DNA of 64,000 bases from Chloroflexota bacterium (GTDB lineage: Bacteria > Chloroflexota > UBA6077 > FW602-bin22): assembly GCA_004297775.1 (NCBI GenBank), contig SCUE01000037.1:62001-126000 (forward strand), given 5' to 3'. Position 1 is the stretch's first letter. Each line of letters starts with the position of its first letter. Of this stretch, positions 49,112-58,897 are shown one piece after another. Position numbers and translations under genes: made by a program. A model generated the notes under the pieces. It worked only from the letters and a program-made list of their open reading frames with translations. It was not told the origin of the DNA and made no database searches.

Positions 49112-52100
49112 ATGAGACTCCACAGACCCGCCGGTGCGGAGCGCACCCTTTACGACGCCAGATTCGAGCACGATGCCTGTGGAGTTGGGTTTGTTGCGCG
49201 GGCCGACGGTCGGCCGACGCACGAGATCGTTCGCCAGGGGATCGATTCCGTCATCAATCTCACCCACCGTGGCGCCGTGTCGGCCGACGCGCGGTCTGGC
49301 GACGGCGCGGGCATCCTGACGCAGATTCCTCGACGCCTTCTGGCCGAGGATCTGGCCGCGCGTGGAATCCGCAAGTTCGACGCCGATCGCATGGCGGTCG
49401 GCATGTTCTTCATGCCGCGCTCCTCGATCGACACGGAGCGCATGAAGTCGATCGTCACAGGCGCGTGCGAGCGGCGCGGTTTCACGGTCGTCGCCTGGCG
49501 CGACGTGCCGGTCGACCCAACCGTCCTCGGCGAAAAAGCGCTCGTGACCCAGCCAACGGTCGTTCAATTGATCGTCGTGCCGCCGATAACACTCGATGCG
49601 CGCGCGATCGATCGAGACCTCTTGCTGATCCGCAAGGAGAGTGAGCGCCAGGCCGAGGCCGCCGACATCACTGACTTCTACGTTCCCTCGTTCTCGTGTC
49701 GCACCATCGTCTACAAGGGCCTGTTCGTCGCACCGCAATTGGGAGGGTTCTACCGCGATCTCGAGGATCCGCGTTTCGAATCAGCCCTGGCCGTTTTCCA
49801 CCAACGCTATTCGACCAATACGTTCCCGAACTGGCAGTTGTCGCAGCCGTTCCGTTCCCTGGCCCACAACGGCGAGATCAACACCCTGCAAGGCAACCGA
49901 AACTGGGTGCGCGCGCGAACCGGGGCGATGCGCTCGACGGCGTGGGGCGATCGGATTGCGGAACTGGCGCCGATCATCTGGGAGGAAGGCTCCGACACGG
50001 CCAGCCTGGATGAGACCGTCGAACTCCTGGAGCTCTCGGGCCGCGACGTCCTGCACAGCATGATGATGCTCGTGCCGGAGGCGTGGGAGAACATGCCGCA
50101 CATGGTTCCGGCCTGGCGGTCGTTCTACGAGTACCACGCGTCTTTGACCGAGCCGTGGGATGGCCCTGGATCGTTCGCGTTCAGCGACGGCACGGTCGCT
50201 GGCGCCTCTCTCGATCGCAACGGCCTTCGTCCGGCTAGGTACAAGGTCACGGCCGACGGCGTGGTGATCGTCGCATCCGAAGTCGGCACGATCGATATCC
50301 CAGAGTCCGAGGTCGTCGAGAAGGGCCGCCTCGGCCCTGGCCAGATGATCGCCGTCGATACGGCGCGGCATTTGATCTTGCACAACGACCGCATTAAGGA
50401 CGAGGTCGCCGGACGCAAGCCGTACGGCGAGTGGGCGCGCCGCTATTGGCGCCTCGGTGAGCACGTCACGCCTCGACTACCGATCGGCTCGTTGAACGGC
50501 ACCACGAAGCCGCTGCAGCACGCCTTCGGTTACACGAATGAAGAGGTCAAGTTTGTCCTCGAACCAATGGGCGTCGACGGCAAAGAGGCGATCTGGTCGA
50601 TGGGCGACGACGCGCCGCTCGCGATCCTGTCGCGCAAGAATCGGGTTCTCTACCACTACTTCCGGCAGCGATTCGCCCAGGTGACAAATCCGCCGATCGA
50701 TCCACTGCGCGAAGCGATCGTCATGTCGCTCGACGCGTATCTCGGACGGCGCGGCTCACTCCTCGAAGAGACACCGGAACACGCGGACCTCATCCACATC
50801 AAGCATCCCTTGCTCGTCGCCGAGGAACTGGATGCGATTCGCTCGGTCGGCGCGCCGCACCGGACGGCGAGCTTGTCCGCTCTCTTCGATCCGCGCGCCG
50901 GAACGGACGGGCTCGATCGCGCGCTGACCGACCTCGTCGAACACGCGATTGCCGAGGTCGAGGCGGGTGCGACAATTCTGGTCGTGTCCGACCGCGGAGT
51001 CGACGCCGCTCACGCGCCAGTACCGATGATCCTGGCCGTCGGCGCGGTGCACCACGGTCTGATCCGCGCCAATCGACGCTCCGCCGCCGATATCATCGCC
51101 GAGACCGGCGACGCGTGGGACGTTCACCAGATCGCTTGCCTGATCGGGTATGGCGCCAGCGCGGTTCATCCGTACCTGGCGATCGAATCGATCGTCCGGT
51201 TGGCTGAGGAACTGACGGTCGAGAACCTCGATCCAACGCGCGCCCTCCGGAACATGCGAACGGCCGTCAGCGACGGGCTGCTCAAGATTCTCTCGAAGAT
51301 GGGTATTTCGACGCTGACGAGCTATCGGGGCGCCCAGATTTTCGAGGCGATCGGGCTCGGTGACGACGTGATCGACCGCTGTTTCGCCGGAACACCGTCG
51401 CGCATCGGCGGCATGGGCTTGAAGGAGATCGCCTCCGACACGGTCCAGCGACACGCCGAAGCCTTCGGCTTGCCGGCCGGAGACCTGAAGTTGCATGACC
51501 CTGGGTTCTACCGGTTCCGCCGCGACGGCGAGTACCACGACTACAACCCGCGTGTCGTGCGGGCGCTGCAAAAGGCGGCTGACACCGGCGGCGCGGCCGA
51601 CTACCGCGCTTTTGCCGACATGGTCAATGGTCGCGACCCGGCCGCGCTTCGCGATCTGATGCGGGTCGCGACCGGTCGCGCGCCGATTTCGATCGACGTC
51701 GTGGAGCCGGTCGAATCGATTCGCCGACGCTTCACGACGCAGGCGATGTCGCTGGGCGCCCTCTCACCGGAGGCGCATTCGACGATCTCGATCGCGATGA
51801 ATCGCATCGGTGGCCGATCGAATACCGGCGAAGGCGGCGAAGACCCGGTCTGGTACCGCCGGCGTGGTGATGGCGACTCGGCCGACAACAAGACGAAGCA
51901 GATCGCGTCCGGCCGATTCGGCGTCACGACCGAGTATCTGGCGCACGCGTTCGAGATCGAAATCAAGATGGCCCAGGGGTCCAAGCCGGGCGAGGGTGGA
52001 CAACTACCTGGCCACAAAGTGTCCGAACTGATCGCGCGCCTGCGCCATTCGGTGCCGGGCATCCCGTTGATCTCGCCGCCACCCCACCACGACATCTACT

Positions 52101-53632
52101 CGATCGAGGATCTCGCGCAACTGATCCACGATCTAAAGACGGTTAACCCGCGTGCGCGGATCGGCGTGAAGCTGGTGGCGGAGTCCGGCGTTGGCACGAT
52201 CGCGGCCGGCGTCGCCAAGGCGTACGCCGACTACGTTCTCATTTCGGGTCATGCCGGTGGCACCGGCGCCTCACCGCTGTCATCGATCAAGGGCGCCGGA
52301 TGTCCGTGGGAGCTCGGCCTGGCCGAGACGCAGCAGGTCCTGGTCCTGAACGATCTACGCGGTCGTATTCGCGTCCGGACCGACGGTGGCCTGAAGACCG
52401 GCCGCGATGTCATCGTCGCCGCGTTGCTCGGCGCCGAGGAGTACGGTTTCGGCACCGGCGCCGTCGTCTCGATTGGCTGCGACATGGCGCGAGCATGTCA
52501 TCTGAACACGTGCCCGACCGGCATCGCCACTCAGCGCGAAGATCTTCGCGCTAAGTTCACCGGTCGCCCGGAGCAACTGATCAACTACCTGACGGGCATC
52601 GCACAGGAGGCTCGCGAATTACTCGCCGCGATGGGCTGCCGTAGCCTTGACGAGATCATTGGCCGGAGCGACTTCATCAACCAGAATCGCGAAACGTCGA
52701 ACCCGCGGGCAAACATGCTCGACCTGACGCGACTGATCGCGCCGCCCGATCCGGAATTCAAGCGCCCGATCCGCTCGGCCGTCGATCGAAACGATCGCGG
52801 CGAGATCCCGCTCGACGACTCCATCCTGCCGGAGTTGGCGGCGGCGATCGAGCGATCCGAGCCCTGTTCGGTCGCGCGGATGGTGCGGAATCGCCACCGC
52901 ACGGTCGGGACGAAAATCGCCGGGGAGATCGCCTACCGTCACGGATCGGAAGGCCTACCTGACGCGACGGTCGAGCTCTGCTTCGAAGGCACCGCCGGTC
53001 AGAGTTTCGCCGCCTTCACCACGCGAGGAATGCGCATCGTCCTGCACGGCGAAGCCAACGACTACGTCGGAAAGGGAATGTCCGGCGGCGAGATCATCGT
53101 CCGCCCGCCCGATGCAGCCCGGTACGACTGGCACGAGAACACGATCATCGGTAATACCGTGCTCTACGGTGCGACCGGCGGAGCCCTTTACGCCGCCGGA
53201 CGAGTCGGCGAGCGATTCTGTGTTCGCAACTCCGGCGCCTTGGCGGTCGCCGAAGGCGCCGGCGACCATTGTTGTGAGTACATGACCGCCGGCATCACCG
53301 TGATCCTCGGCGAGACCGGCCGCAATTTCGGCGCGGGCATGTCGAACGGCATTGCCTTCGTACTGGACGAAGAGGACCAGTTCCCACGACGATACAACCC
53401 CGATATGGTGGGCATTGAGCGCGTGACCAACGAGGATGACGCGGAGGTCTTGCGCACGATCGTCAACCGACATCGCGAGGAAACCTGCAGCCCGCGAGCG
53501 GCCGCGATTCTGGCCGAGTGGGAGCGGTACCTCCCGATGTTCTGGAAGGTCGTGCCGCACCCGTCGAAGGGAAAGCAGCAGACAACCGTATTGGCAGTCC
53601 GAGCGAGCCAGCGCGCAGCGCCGCGCGCGTAA
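49112..53632 (+). CDS. gltB: glutamate synthase large subunit
   Basis: LYDARFEHDACGVGFVARADGRPTHEIV amidotransferase Cys; GGRSNTGEGGEDPVWYRR; GHAGGTGASPLSSIKGAGCPWELGLAETQQ. Confidence 0.97.
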   Translation: MRLHRPAGAERTLYDARFEHDACGVGFVARADGRPTHEIVRQGIDSVINLTHRGAVSADARSGDGAGILTQIPRRLLAEDLAARGIRKFDADRMAVGMFFMPRSSIDTERMKSIVTGACERRGFTVVAWRDVPVDPTVLGEKALVTQPTVVQLIVVPPITLDARAIDRDLLLIRKESERQAEAADITDFYVPSFSCRTIVYKGLFVAPQLGGFYRDLEDPRFESALAVFHQRYSTNTFPNWQLSQPFRSLAHNGEINTLQGNRNWVRARTGAMRSTAWGDRIAELAPIIWEEGSDTASLDETVELLELSGRDVLHSMMMLVPEAWENMPHMVPAWRSFYEYHASLTEPWDGPGSFAFSDGTVAGASLDRNGLRPARYKVTADGVVIVASEVGTIDIPESEVVEKGRLGPGQMIAVDTARHLILHNDRIKDEVAGRKPYGEWARRYWRLGEHVTPRLPIGSLNGTTKPLQHAFGYTNEEVKFVLEPMGVDGKEAIWSMGDDAPLAILSRKNRVLYHYFRQRFAQVTNPPIDPLREAIVMSLDAYLGRRGSLLEETPEHADLIHIKHPLLVAEELDAIRSVGAPHRTASLSALFDPRAGTDGLDRALTDLVEHAIAEVEAGATILVVSDRGVDAAHAPVPMILAVGAVHHGLIRANRRSAADIIAETGDAWDVHQIACLIGYGASAVHPYLAIESIVRLAEELTVENLDPTRALRNMRTAVSDGLLKILSKMGISTLTSYRGAQIFEAIGLGDDVIDRCFAGTPSRIGGMGLKEIASDTVQRHAEAFGLPAGDLKLHDPGFYRFRRDGEYHDYNPRVVRALQKAADTGGAADYRAFADMVNGRDPAALRDLMRVATGRAPISIDVVEPVESIRRRFTTQAMSLGALSPEAHSTISIAMNRIGGRSNTGEGGEDPVWYRRRGDGDSADNKTKQIASGRFGVTTEYLAHAFEIEIKMAQGSKPGEGGQLPGHKVSELIARLRHSVPGIPLISPPPHHDIYSIEDLAQLIHDLKTVNPRARIGVKLVAESGVGTIAAGVAKAYADYVLISGHAGGTGASPLSSIKGAGCPWELGLAETQQVLVLNDLRGRIRVRTDGGLKTGRDVIVAALLGAEEYGFGTGAVVSIGCDMARACHLNTCPTGIATQREDLRAKFTGRPEQLINYLTGIAQEARELLAAMGCRSLDEIIGRSDFINQNRETSNPRANMLDLTRLIAPPDPEFKRPIRSAVDRNDRGEIPLDDSILPELAAAIERSEPCSVARMVRNRHRTVGTKIAGEIAYRHGSEGLPDATVELCFEGTAGQSFAAFTTRGMRIVLHGEANDYVGKGMSGGEIIVRPPDAARYDWHENTIIGNTVLYGATGGALYAAGRVGERFCVRNSGALAVAEGAGDHCCEYMTAGITVILGETGRNFGAGMSNGIAFVLDEEDQFPRRYNPDMVGIERVTNEDDAEVLRTIVNRHREETCSPRAAAILAEWERYLPMFWKVVPHPSKGKQQTTVLAVRASQRAAPRA

Positions 53633-53642
53633 AGAGGAAGCA

Positions 53643-54239
53643 ATGCTACAAGGTAAGATCGTCGCACTGCGGGCGGTCGAAAAAGAGGACGTCGAGTCAA
53701 TCCGCGAATGGCTGACCGACGTCGAACTGATCCACGCGCTGGGAGCCCGGCCGATACCACTCGCGACCATCGACCCGGAGAAGTTGCCGGAAGTCTTCCG
53801 CCTTCGCGAGGGACGTGTCCTTTCGATCGTTGGCCGTGACCGCAATCTCATCGGCATCCTCGGTTTTGGCAACGTTCACGAGTTCAACCGCAGCGCATCG
53901 CTGGTCGTGCTGATCGGCGACCGTGGCGAGTGGAACCGTGGGTACGCGTCCGACGCAATTCGCGCGGCCGTGCGTTTCGGATTCGAGGAGCTCAATCTCA
54001 ACAGCATCGAGGCGCTGATCCCGGCATTCAATGCCCGGGCGCTGCGCGTGTTTCAGAAGGCCGGATTCGCTGTCGAGGGCACTCTGCGCGAGCGGTTCTT
54101 CGCCAAGGGCAAGTACTGGGATATGATCTCGACCGCCGCCATCCGCGGACAGTGGACACCCGACCAGGCTGTGGAGCAGACCGTGCCTGTCTCAGAATCC
54201 GCGACCACGCCGGCCCGGGCGGACGGAGTTCCGGTCTGA
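53643..54239 (+). CDS. GNAT family N-acetyltransferase (RimJ/RimL-like)
   Basis: LRAVEKEDVESIREWLTDVELIHALGARP...NRGYASDAIRAAVRFGFEELNLNSIEALIPAFNARALRVFQKAGFAVEGTLRERFF. Confidence 0.9.
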   Translation: MLQGKIVALRAVEKEDVESIREWLTDVELIHALGARPIPLATIDPEKLPEVFRLREGRVLSIVGRDRNLIGILGFGNVHEFNRSASLVVLIGDRGEWNRGYASDAIRAAVRFGFEELNLNSIEALIPAFNARALRVFQKAGFAVEGTLRERFFAKGKYWDMISTAAIRGQWTPDQAVEQTVPVSESATTPARADGVPV

Positions 54240-54811
54240 GCGTTCTCAGCGACCGGACGATCCGGCAGCGGATCGCCGACGGCAGCATCGAAATCGATCC
54301 GTTCGAGGACGCGCGCGTCCAGCCGTCGAGCGTCGATCTGCGGCTGGGCGACCGAATCCGTGTCTTCACGAATAACCATCGCTATGCGATGGTGGATCTC
54401 CGAAAGCCGGCCGAGGATCTGACCGAGCTGGTCGTCCTGAAACCAAATGAGCCGTTCATTCTTCATCCGCACGAATTCGTGCTGGGTATCACGTTCGAAC
54501 GGGTTCGCCTGCCTGACAACATCGTCGGACGCCTTGAAGGCAAGAGCTCGCTCGGACGATTGGGGCTGCTGATCCACTCGACGGCCGGCTTTGTCGACCC
54601 GGGCTGGAATGGGCGGCTGACGCTCGAATTGGCGAACATTCTCAATCTGCCAATCACGCTCTATCCCGGAATGCCGGTCGCGCAGATCTCCTTCATGGAC
54701 CTGACGACACCGGTCGATCGGCCCTACGGATCGCCGAGTCTCCTCAGTAAGTACCAGGGTGATACCGATCCAATGCCCAGCAAGTACCATCTGAACTTCG
54801 ATCCCCGATAA
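54236..54811 (+). CDS. dcd: dCTP deaminase, probably initiated at CTG
   Basis: From CTG 54236: (M)SVLSDRTIRQRIADGSIEIDPFEDARVQPSSVDLRLGDRIRVF...LEGKSSLGRLGLLIHSTAGFVDPGWNG; CTGA overlap with the GNAT stop codon. Confidence 0.9.
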   Translation: MSVLSDRTIRQRIADGSIEIDPFEDARVQPSSVDLRLGDRIRVFTNNHRYAMVDLRKPAEDLTELVVLKPNEPFILHPHEFVLGITFERVRLPDNIVGRLEGKSSLGRLGLLIHSTAGFVDPGWNGRLTLELANILNLPITLYPGMPVAQISFMDLTTPVDRPYGSPSLLSKYQGDTDPMPSKYHLNFDPR

Positions 54812-54885
54812 GGACTGGAACGACCGACTTTCTGGAACAAACGAGGTGTCTCGCGCGTCCTATTCGGAACAGGGAGGCACTCACG

Positions 54886-55716
54886 ATGCGACTCGTCCCG
54901 GCCAGCGCGATCTTCATCCCCATCCTTGGCACATTTCTGATCGGATGCACCGCGATTGGCCCGAGCGGTGCCGGGATCCGGCCGCCTGAAGCGTCCCAAC
55001 CACCCCGCCCACCGATCGCCGGTGTTCAGCGAACCGGTCCGGTCGGTCCGCCACCGGGCCAGGGCCAGGGTCCGCCACCCGGTCAGGGTCAGGGACCGGC
55101 GATGAGTCGGGGCCTCAGCGTAGTCGGTGATGGGGCGATCACGGTCGATCCGGATCTCGCCTACGTGTCGGGTGGCGTCCAGACGCGCGCCGCGACCGCG
55201 GCTGAGGCACAGGCATCCAATACCCAGACGATGAGCGCGGTGATCGCCAAGATCCGATCGCTCGGCATTCCCGAACGCGATATCCGTACGACCGGGATCA
55301 ACCTCTCGCCCATTTTCGGCCGTGACGGCTCTGGGGTGACCGGCTACTCGGCCGCCAACAGCGTCCGCGTCACCGTGCGAGAGATTCGGCGGGCCGGCGA
55401 AATCCTCGACGCGGTCGTTCGCGAGGGCGCCAACACGATCGGCGGCATCCAGTTCGCGCTCGCCGACGAGAAGCCCGCCCGACGCCAGGCCGTCGAGGCG
55501 TCGGTCAAGGATGCGCAGTCGCGCGCGGAAGCGATCGCCGCGGCCGCGAACGTCCGCATCGTCGGCATCATCGAAATCAGTGACGAAGCCGGCGGCGGCA
55601 TACCGCCGATCGCGGCGCCGCGCGCGGCATTGATGGCCGAGGCGGGTCCCGTGCCAGTTCAACCGGGCCAACTCAGCATCAACGCCCGAGTCCGGGTCGT
55701 CTTCGACATTCGCTGA
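54886..55716 (+). CDS. SIMPL/DUF541-domain lipoprotein
   Basis: Lipobox LIGC; LSVVGDGAITVDPDLAYVSGGVQTRAATAAEAQASNTQTMSAVIAKIRSLGIPERDIRTTGINLSPIF. Confidence 0.88.
   Translation: MRLVPASAIFIPILGTFLIGCTAIGPSGAGIRPPEASQPPRPPIAGVQRTGPVGPPPGQGQGPPPGQGQGPAMSRGLSVVGDGAITVDPDLAYVSGGVQTRAATAAEAQASNTQTMSAVIAKIRSLGIPERDIRTTGINLSPIFGRDGSGVTGYSAANSVRVTVREIRRAGEILDAVVREGANTIGGIQFALADEKPARRQAVEASVKDAQSRAEAIAAAANVRIVGIIEISDEAGGGIPPIAAPRAALMAEAGPVPVQPGQLSINARVRVVFDIR
55048..55095 (+). repeat. two tandem 24-nt repeats encoding PPPGQGQG
   Basis: CCGCCACCGGGCCAGGGCCAGGGT / CCGCCACCCGGTCAGGGTCAGGGA. Confidence 0.85.
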
Positions 55717-55774
55717 TCCGCCGCGCCCCCAACGATCGGTCCGCGCTTGCTACCAGCCCCCGAACCAGCCGCGC

Positions 55775-55810
55775 TCGGGTCATTCGCCCTCGTGAGGGCG
55801 AATGACCCGA
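55775..55810. terminator. intrinsic terminator-like hairpin
   Basis: TCGGGTCATTCGCCCT-CGTG-AGGGCGAATGACCCGA, 16-bp perfect stem. Confidence 0.75.
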
Positions 55811-56070
55811 AAGTACCTCTTATGCAGTTACCATATTGTTACGACAACTCGAGTGCGCGACAATAAGAATCGCGTCACCAATCGGACGATCCGGTGTTTC
55901 ATTGATGAAGCGCTTCGTCGGCTTGGGAGTCAAAAGAGGGGTGTGGCGGCGGTGATCTCGTCAGCGCGCGTATCCACGGCGATTCTGATTGCGATTACCC
56001 TGCTGTCGCCTTTGCTCTTCGACGTGATCGCGCGCTTCTAGATCCGGCGCCGATCATCCCAGCTGGGCGA

Positions 56071-58716
56071 TCATTCGCCTAGCGACTCCAGTTGTTCTGT
56101 CAAGCGGGTGACCCGTTGCTCGCTCTCGATGAGACGACCGCGTTCGCGCTCGACAACGTCGGGCCTCGCTCCGGCCACGAATCGCCCGTTCGCCAGCAAC
56201 GCGGCGACCCGGTCTCGTTGCGCGATCGCGGATTGGAGTTCGCCGGTGAGACGACGCCTTTCTGCCGCCAGATCCAACATCCCCGCGAGCGGAATGAAGA
56301 TCACGATGTCGCCAGCGAGCGCTCGCACTGCCTGAGGCGGCGCCTCATCGATGTGCTCCCGAATGTCCAGTCGGGCCAGATGGCCGAGCGCCGCGATCGC
56401 CGCCGCCTGTTCGCGCAAGATCGGCGCAAGGTCACCGGCCGCCAGGATCGCATCGATGCGGCGTCCAGCATCAACCTTCTGCTCGGTCCGTATGTTCCGA
56501 ATCGCGCGCGTCACGGCGATCACGGCATCCATCGCGCTTACATCGTCCGATTCGGCGCCAGCAGCGACGGTCGGCCACGACGTCGCGATCAACCGGACGG
56601 AATTCGGCCGCAGGTGCGACCAGATCTCCTCGGTGACGAACGGAATGAAAGGATGAAGAAGCGTCACCATCCGTTCGAGGACGTCGTAGAGCGTCGCCAA
56701 CGTGGCATCGCGCCGCCCCGAATCGCCGGACCTGAGAGCGAGCTTCGCGATCTCGATGTACCAGTCGCAGTATTCGTTCCAGGCGAACTCATACAGAGTC
56801 CGACCGGCCTCGCCGAAATTGAATCCATCGAGATGGGCCGTCACCTCGTTCGTCACCGCGTCGGATCGCTGCCGGATCCATCGATCGGCCAGATCCGGCG
56901 TTCCACGAACAACTGGGCGGTCGCCAGCGCCGACGACGAACCGGGCCGCGTTCCACAGTTTGTTCGTGAAGTTTCGATTTCCCTCGATTCGGTCGAGCGA
57001 AATCCGCAAGTCGTTGCCCGGCGTAGAACCCGTCGCAAGCGTGAATCGCAGCGCGTCGGCGCCGAACCGTTCGATCACTTCGAGCGGGTTGTCCCCGGAC
57101 TGATAGTTCGATTTCGAGATCTTCGATCCATCGGCATGGCGGACCATGCCGTGCAAGTACACCGTGCTGAACGGCGCCTCGCCCATGAACTCGATCCCGG
57201 TCATGATCATGCGGGCGACCCAGAAGAAGATGATGTCGTATCCGGTCTCCATGACTGTCGTCGGGTAGAAGTACTTCAGGTCGTCGGTCTGTTCGGGCCA
57301 ACCAAGGGTCGAGAATGGCCATAACGCCGAGCTGAACCACGTGTCGAGGACGTCGTCATCCTGTCGTAGCGCGCCGCCGCAGGTCGGGCACGTCGTGGGA
57401 TCTTCGCGACTCACGATCTGGTGGTTGCCGGAATCGCAGTACCAGACCGGAATGCGATGTCCCCACCACAGTTGGCGCGAGATCACCCAGTCGCGGATAT
57501 TCTCCATCCAGTTGAAGTAGATTCGCTCGAACCGCTCCGGGAGAATACGGATCCGACCGTCGCGCACGGCCGCGATCGCCGGTTCAGCGAGCGGCTTCAT
57601 TCGCACGAACCACTGCTCGCTGATACGAGGCTCGAGGATCGTGTCACAACGGCTGCATTGCGCGACGGCGTGGCGATGCGCCTCGGTTGCCACAAGGAAC
57701 GCGCCCTCGGCCAACTGAGCGACGATTCGCCGCCGCGCTTCGTAGCGATCGAGGCCCTCGAAGGGACCACCATCGCCGTTGATCGTCCCATCCGGGTTCA
57801 TGACGTTGATACTGGCCAGGCCGGCGCGCCGACCGATCTCGTAGTCCGTCGGATCGTGCGCCGGTGTCACTTTGACTGCCCCGGTGCCGAATGCGCGATC
57901 GACGGCCTCGTCCGCGACAATCGGGATGCGTCGGCCCACCAGTGGCAGTTCGACCTCGCGCCCGATCAGATCGCGGTATCGCTCATCTTCCGGGTGAACG
58001 GCCACGCCGGTGTCACCGAGCATCGTCTCCGGCCGAGTCGTGGCCACGACGATGGCTCGCTCAGGATCGCCGACCAGTGGATAGCGCGCGTGCCAGAGAT
58101 GCCCGGCGGTGTCAACGTGATCGACTTCCAGGTCGGAGAGGACGGTCGCGCATCGCGGACACCAGTTGACGATGTAACTACCGCGATAGATCAGTCCCTT
58201 CTCGTACAGGCGCACGAACGCCTCACGCACCGCGCGCGAGAGGCCCGGATCGAGCGTGAACCGCTCGCGGGTCCAATCGACCGATGCGCCCATCCGGCGC
58301 ATCTGCTCGGTGATGACCGAGCCGTACTCGTGCTTCCACTGCCAGACTCGCTCGATGAACCGCTCGCGGCCGAGATCGTGGCGCGTCAGACCCTCGCGCG
58401 CCAACGCGGCCTCGACGACATTCTGCGTCGCGATACCGGCGTGATCCGTGCCAGGAAGCCAGAGCGTGCGACGCCCCTGCATACGGCGCCAGCGAGTCAA
58501 GACATCCTGAAGAGTGATGAACATCGCCGAGCCGTGGTGCAGGACGCCGGTGACGTTTGGTGGTGGAATGACGATGCAGTGCGGCTCGACCTCGGATCGG
58601 CCGCCGGGCGGCACGCTCGGCGTGAACGCGCCCGAAGTCTCCCAGTCCGCGTAGACCCGCTGTTCGACGGTCAGGTGATTGTAGGCGCGCTCCATGGCGC
58701 GATCGGCACGTAGCAT
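56071..58716 (-). CDS. valS: valyl-tRNA synthetase
   Basis: PPPNVTGVLHHGSAMFITLQDVLTRWRRMQGRRTLWLPGTDHAGIATQ; GSKISKSNYQSGDNP (KMSKS-like); -10 TATCAT 8 nt upstream of ATG 58716. Confidence 0.95.
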   Translation of the reverse strand: MLRADRAMERAYNHLTVEQRVYADWETSGAFTPSVPPGGRSEVEPHCIVIPPPNVTGVLHHGSAMFITLQDVLTRWRRMQGRRTLWLPGTDHAGIATQNVVEAALAREGLTRHDLGRERFIERVWQWKHEYGSVITEQMRRMGASVDWTRERFTLDPGLSRAVREAFVRLYEKGLIYRGSYIVNWCPRCATVLSDLEVDHVDTAGHLWHARYPLVGDPERAIVVATTRPETMLGDTGVAVHPEDERYRDLIGREVELPLVGRRIPIVADEAVDRAFGTGAVKVTPAHDPTDYEIGRRAGLASINVMNPDGTINGDGGPFEGLDRYEARRRIVAQLAEGAFLVATEAHRHAVAQCSRCDTILEPRISEQWFVRMKPLAEPAIAAVRDGRIRILPERFERIYFNWMENIRDWVISRQLWWGHRIPVWYCDSGNHQIVSREDPTTCPTCGGALRQDDDVLDTWFSSALWPFSTLGWPEQTDDLKYFYPTTVMETGYDIIFFWVARMIMTGIEFMGEAPFSTVYLHGMVRHADGSKISKSNYQSGDNPLEVIERFGADALRFTLATGSTPGNDLRISLDRIEGNRNFTNKLWNAARFVVGAGDRPVVRGTPDLADRWIRQRSDAVTNEVTAHLDGFNFGEAGRTLYEFAWNEYCDWYIEIAKLALRSGDSGRRDATLATLYDVLERMVTLLHPFIPFVTEEIWSHLRPNSVRLIATSWPTVAAGAESDDVSAMDAVIAVTRAIRNIRTEQKVDAGRRIDAILAAGDLAPILREQAAAIAALGHLARLDIREHIDEAPPQAVRALAGDIVIFIPLAGMLDLAAERRRLTGELQSAIAQRDRVAALLANGRFVAGARPDVVERERGRLIESEQRVTRLTEQLESLGE

Positions 58717-58897
58717 AGGGCGGAATGATAACGACGGGACAACCATTGATCGGCTCGTCCGCGATTGCTACCATTTGCATTCGCGCACGAAACGCCGCCA
58801 CCTTTGGGAGGCTTCAGCAGACGAATCGGCATTCCTCGCGAGCGTTAGCTCTTGGTCCTCGCGGCAGTTCGCAATTCGCGACCGTCGCAATGGGCAA

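Noticed and set aside
56092-58713. Plus-strand ORFs of 410 and 430 aa opposite valS
   Set aside because: Mirror ORFs of a clear valyl-tRNA synthetase; low-complexity composition.
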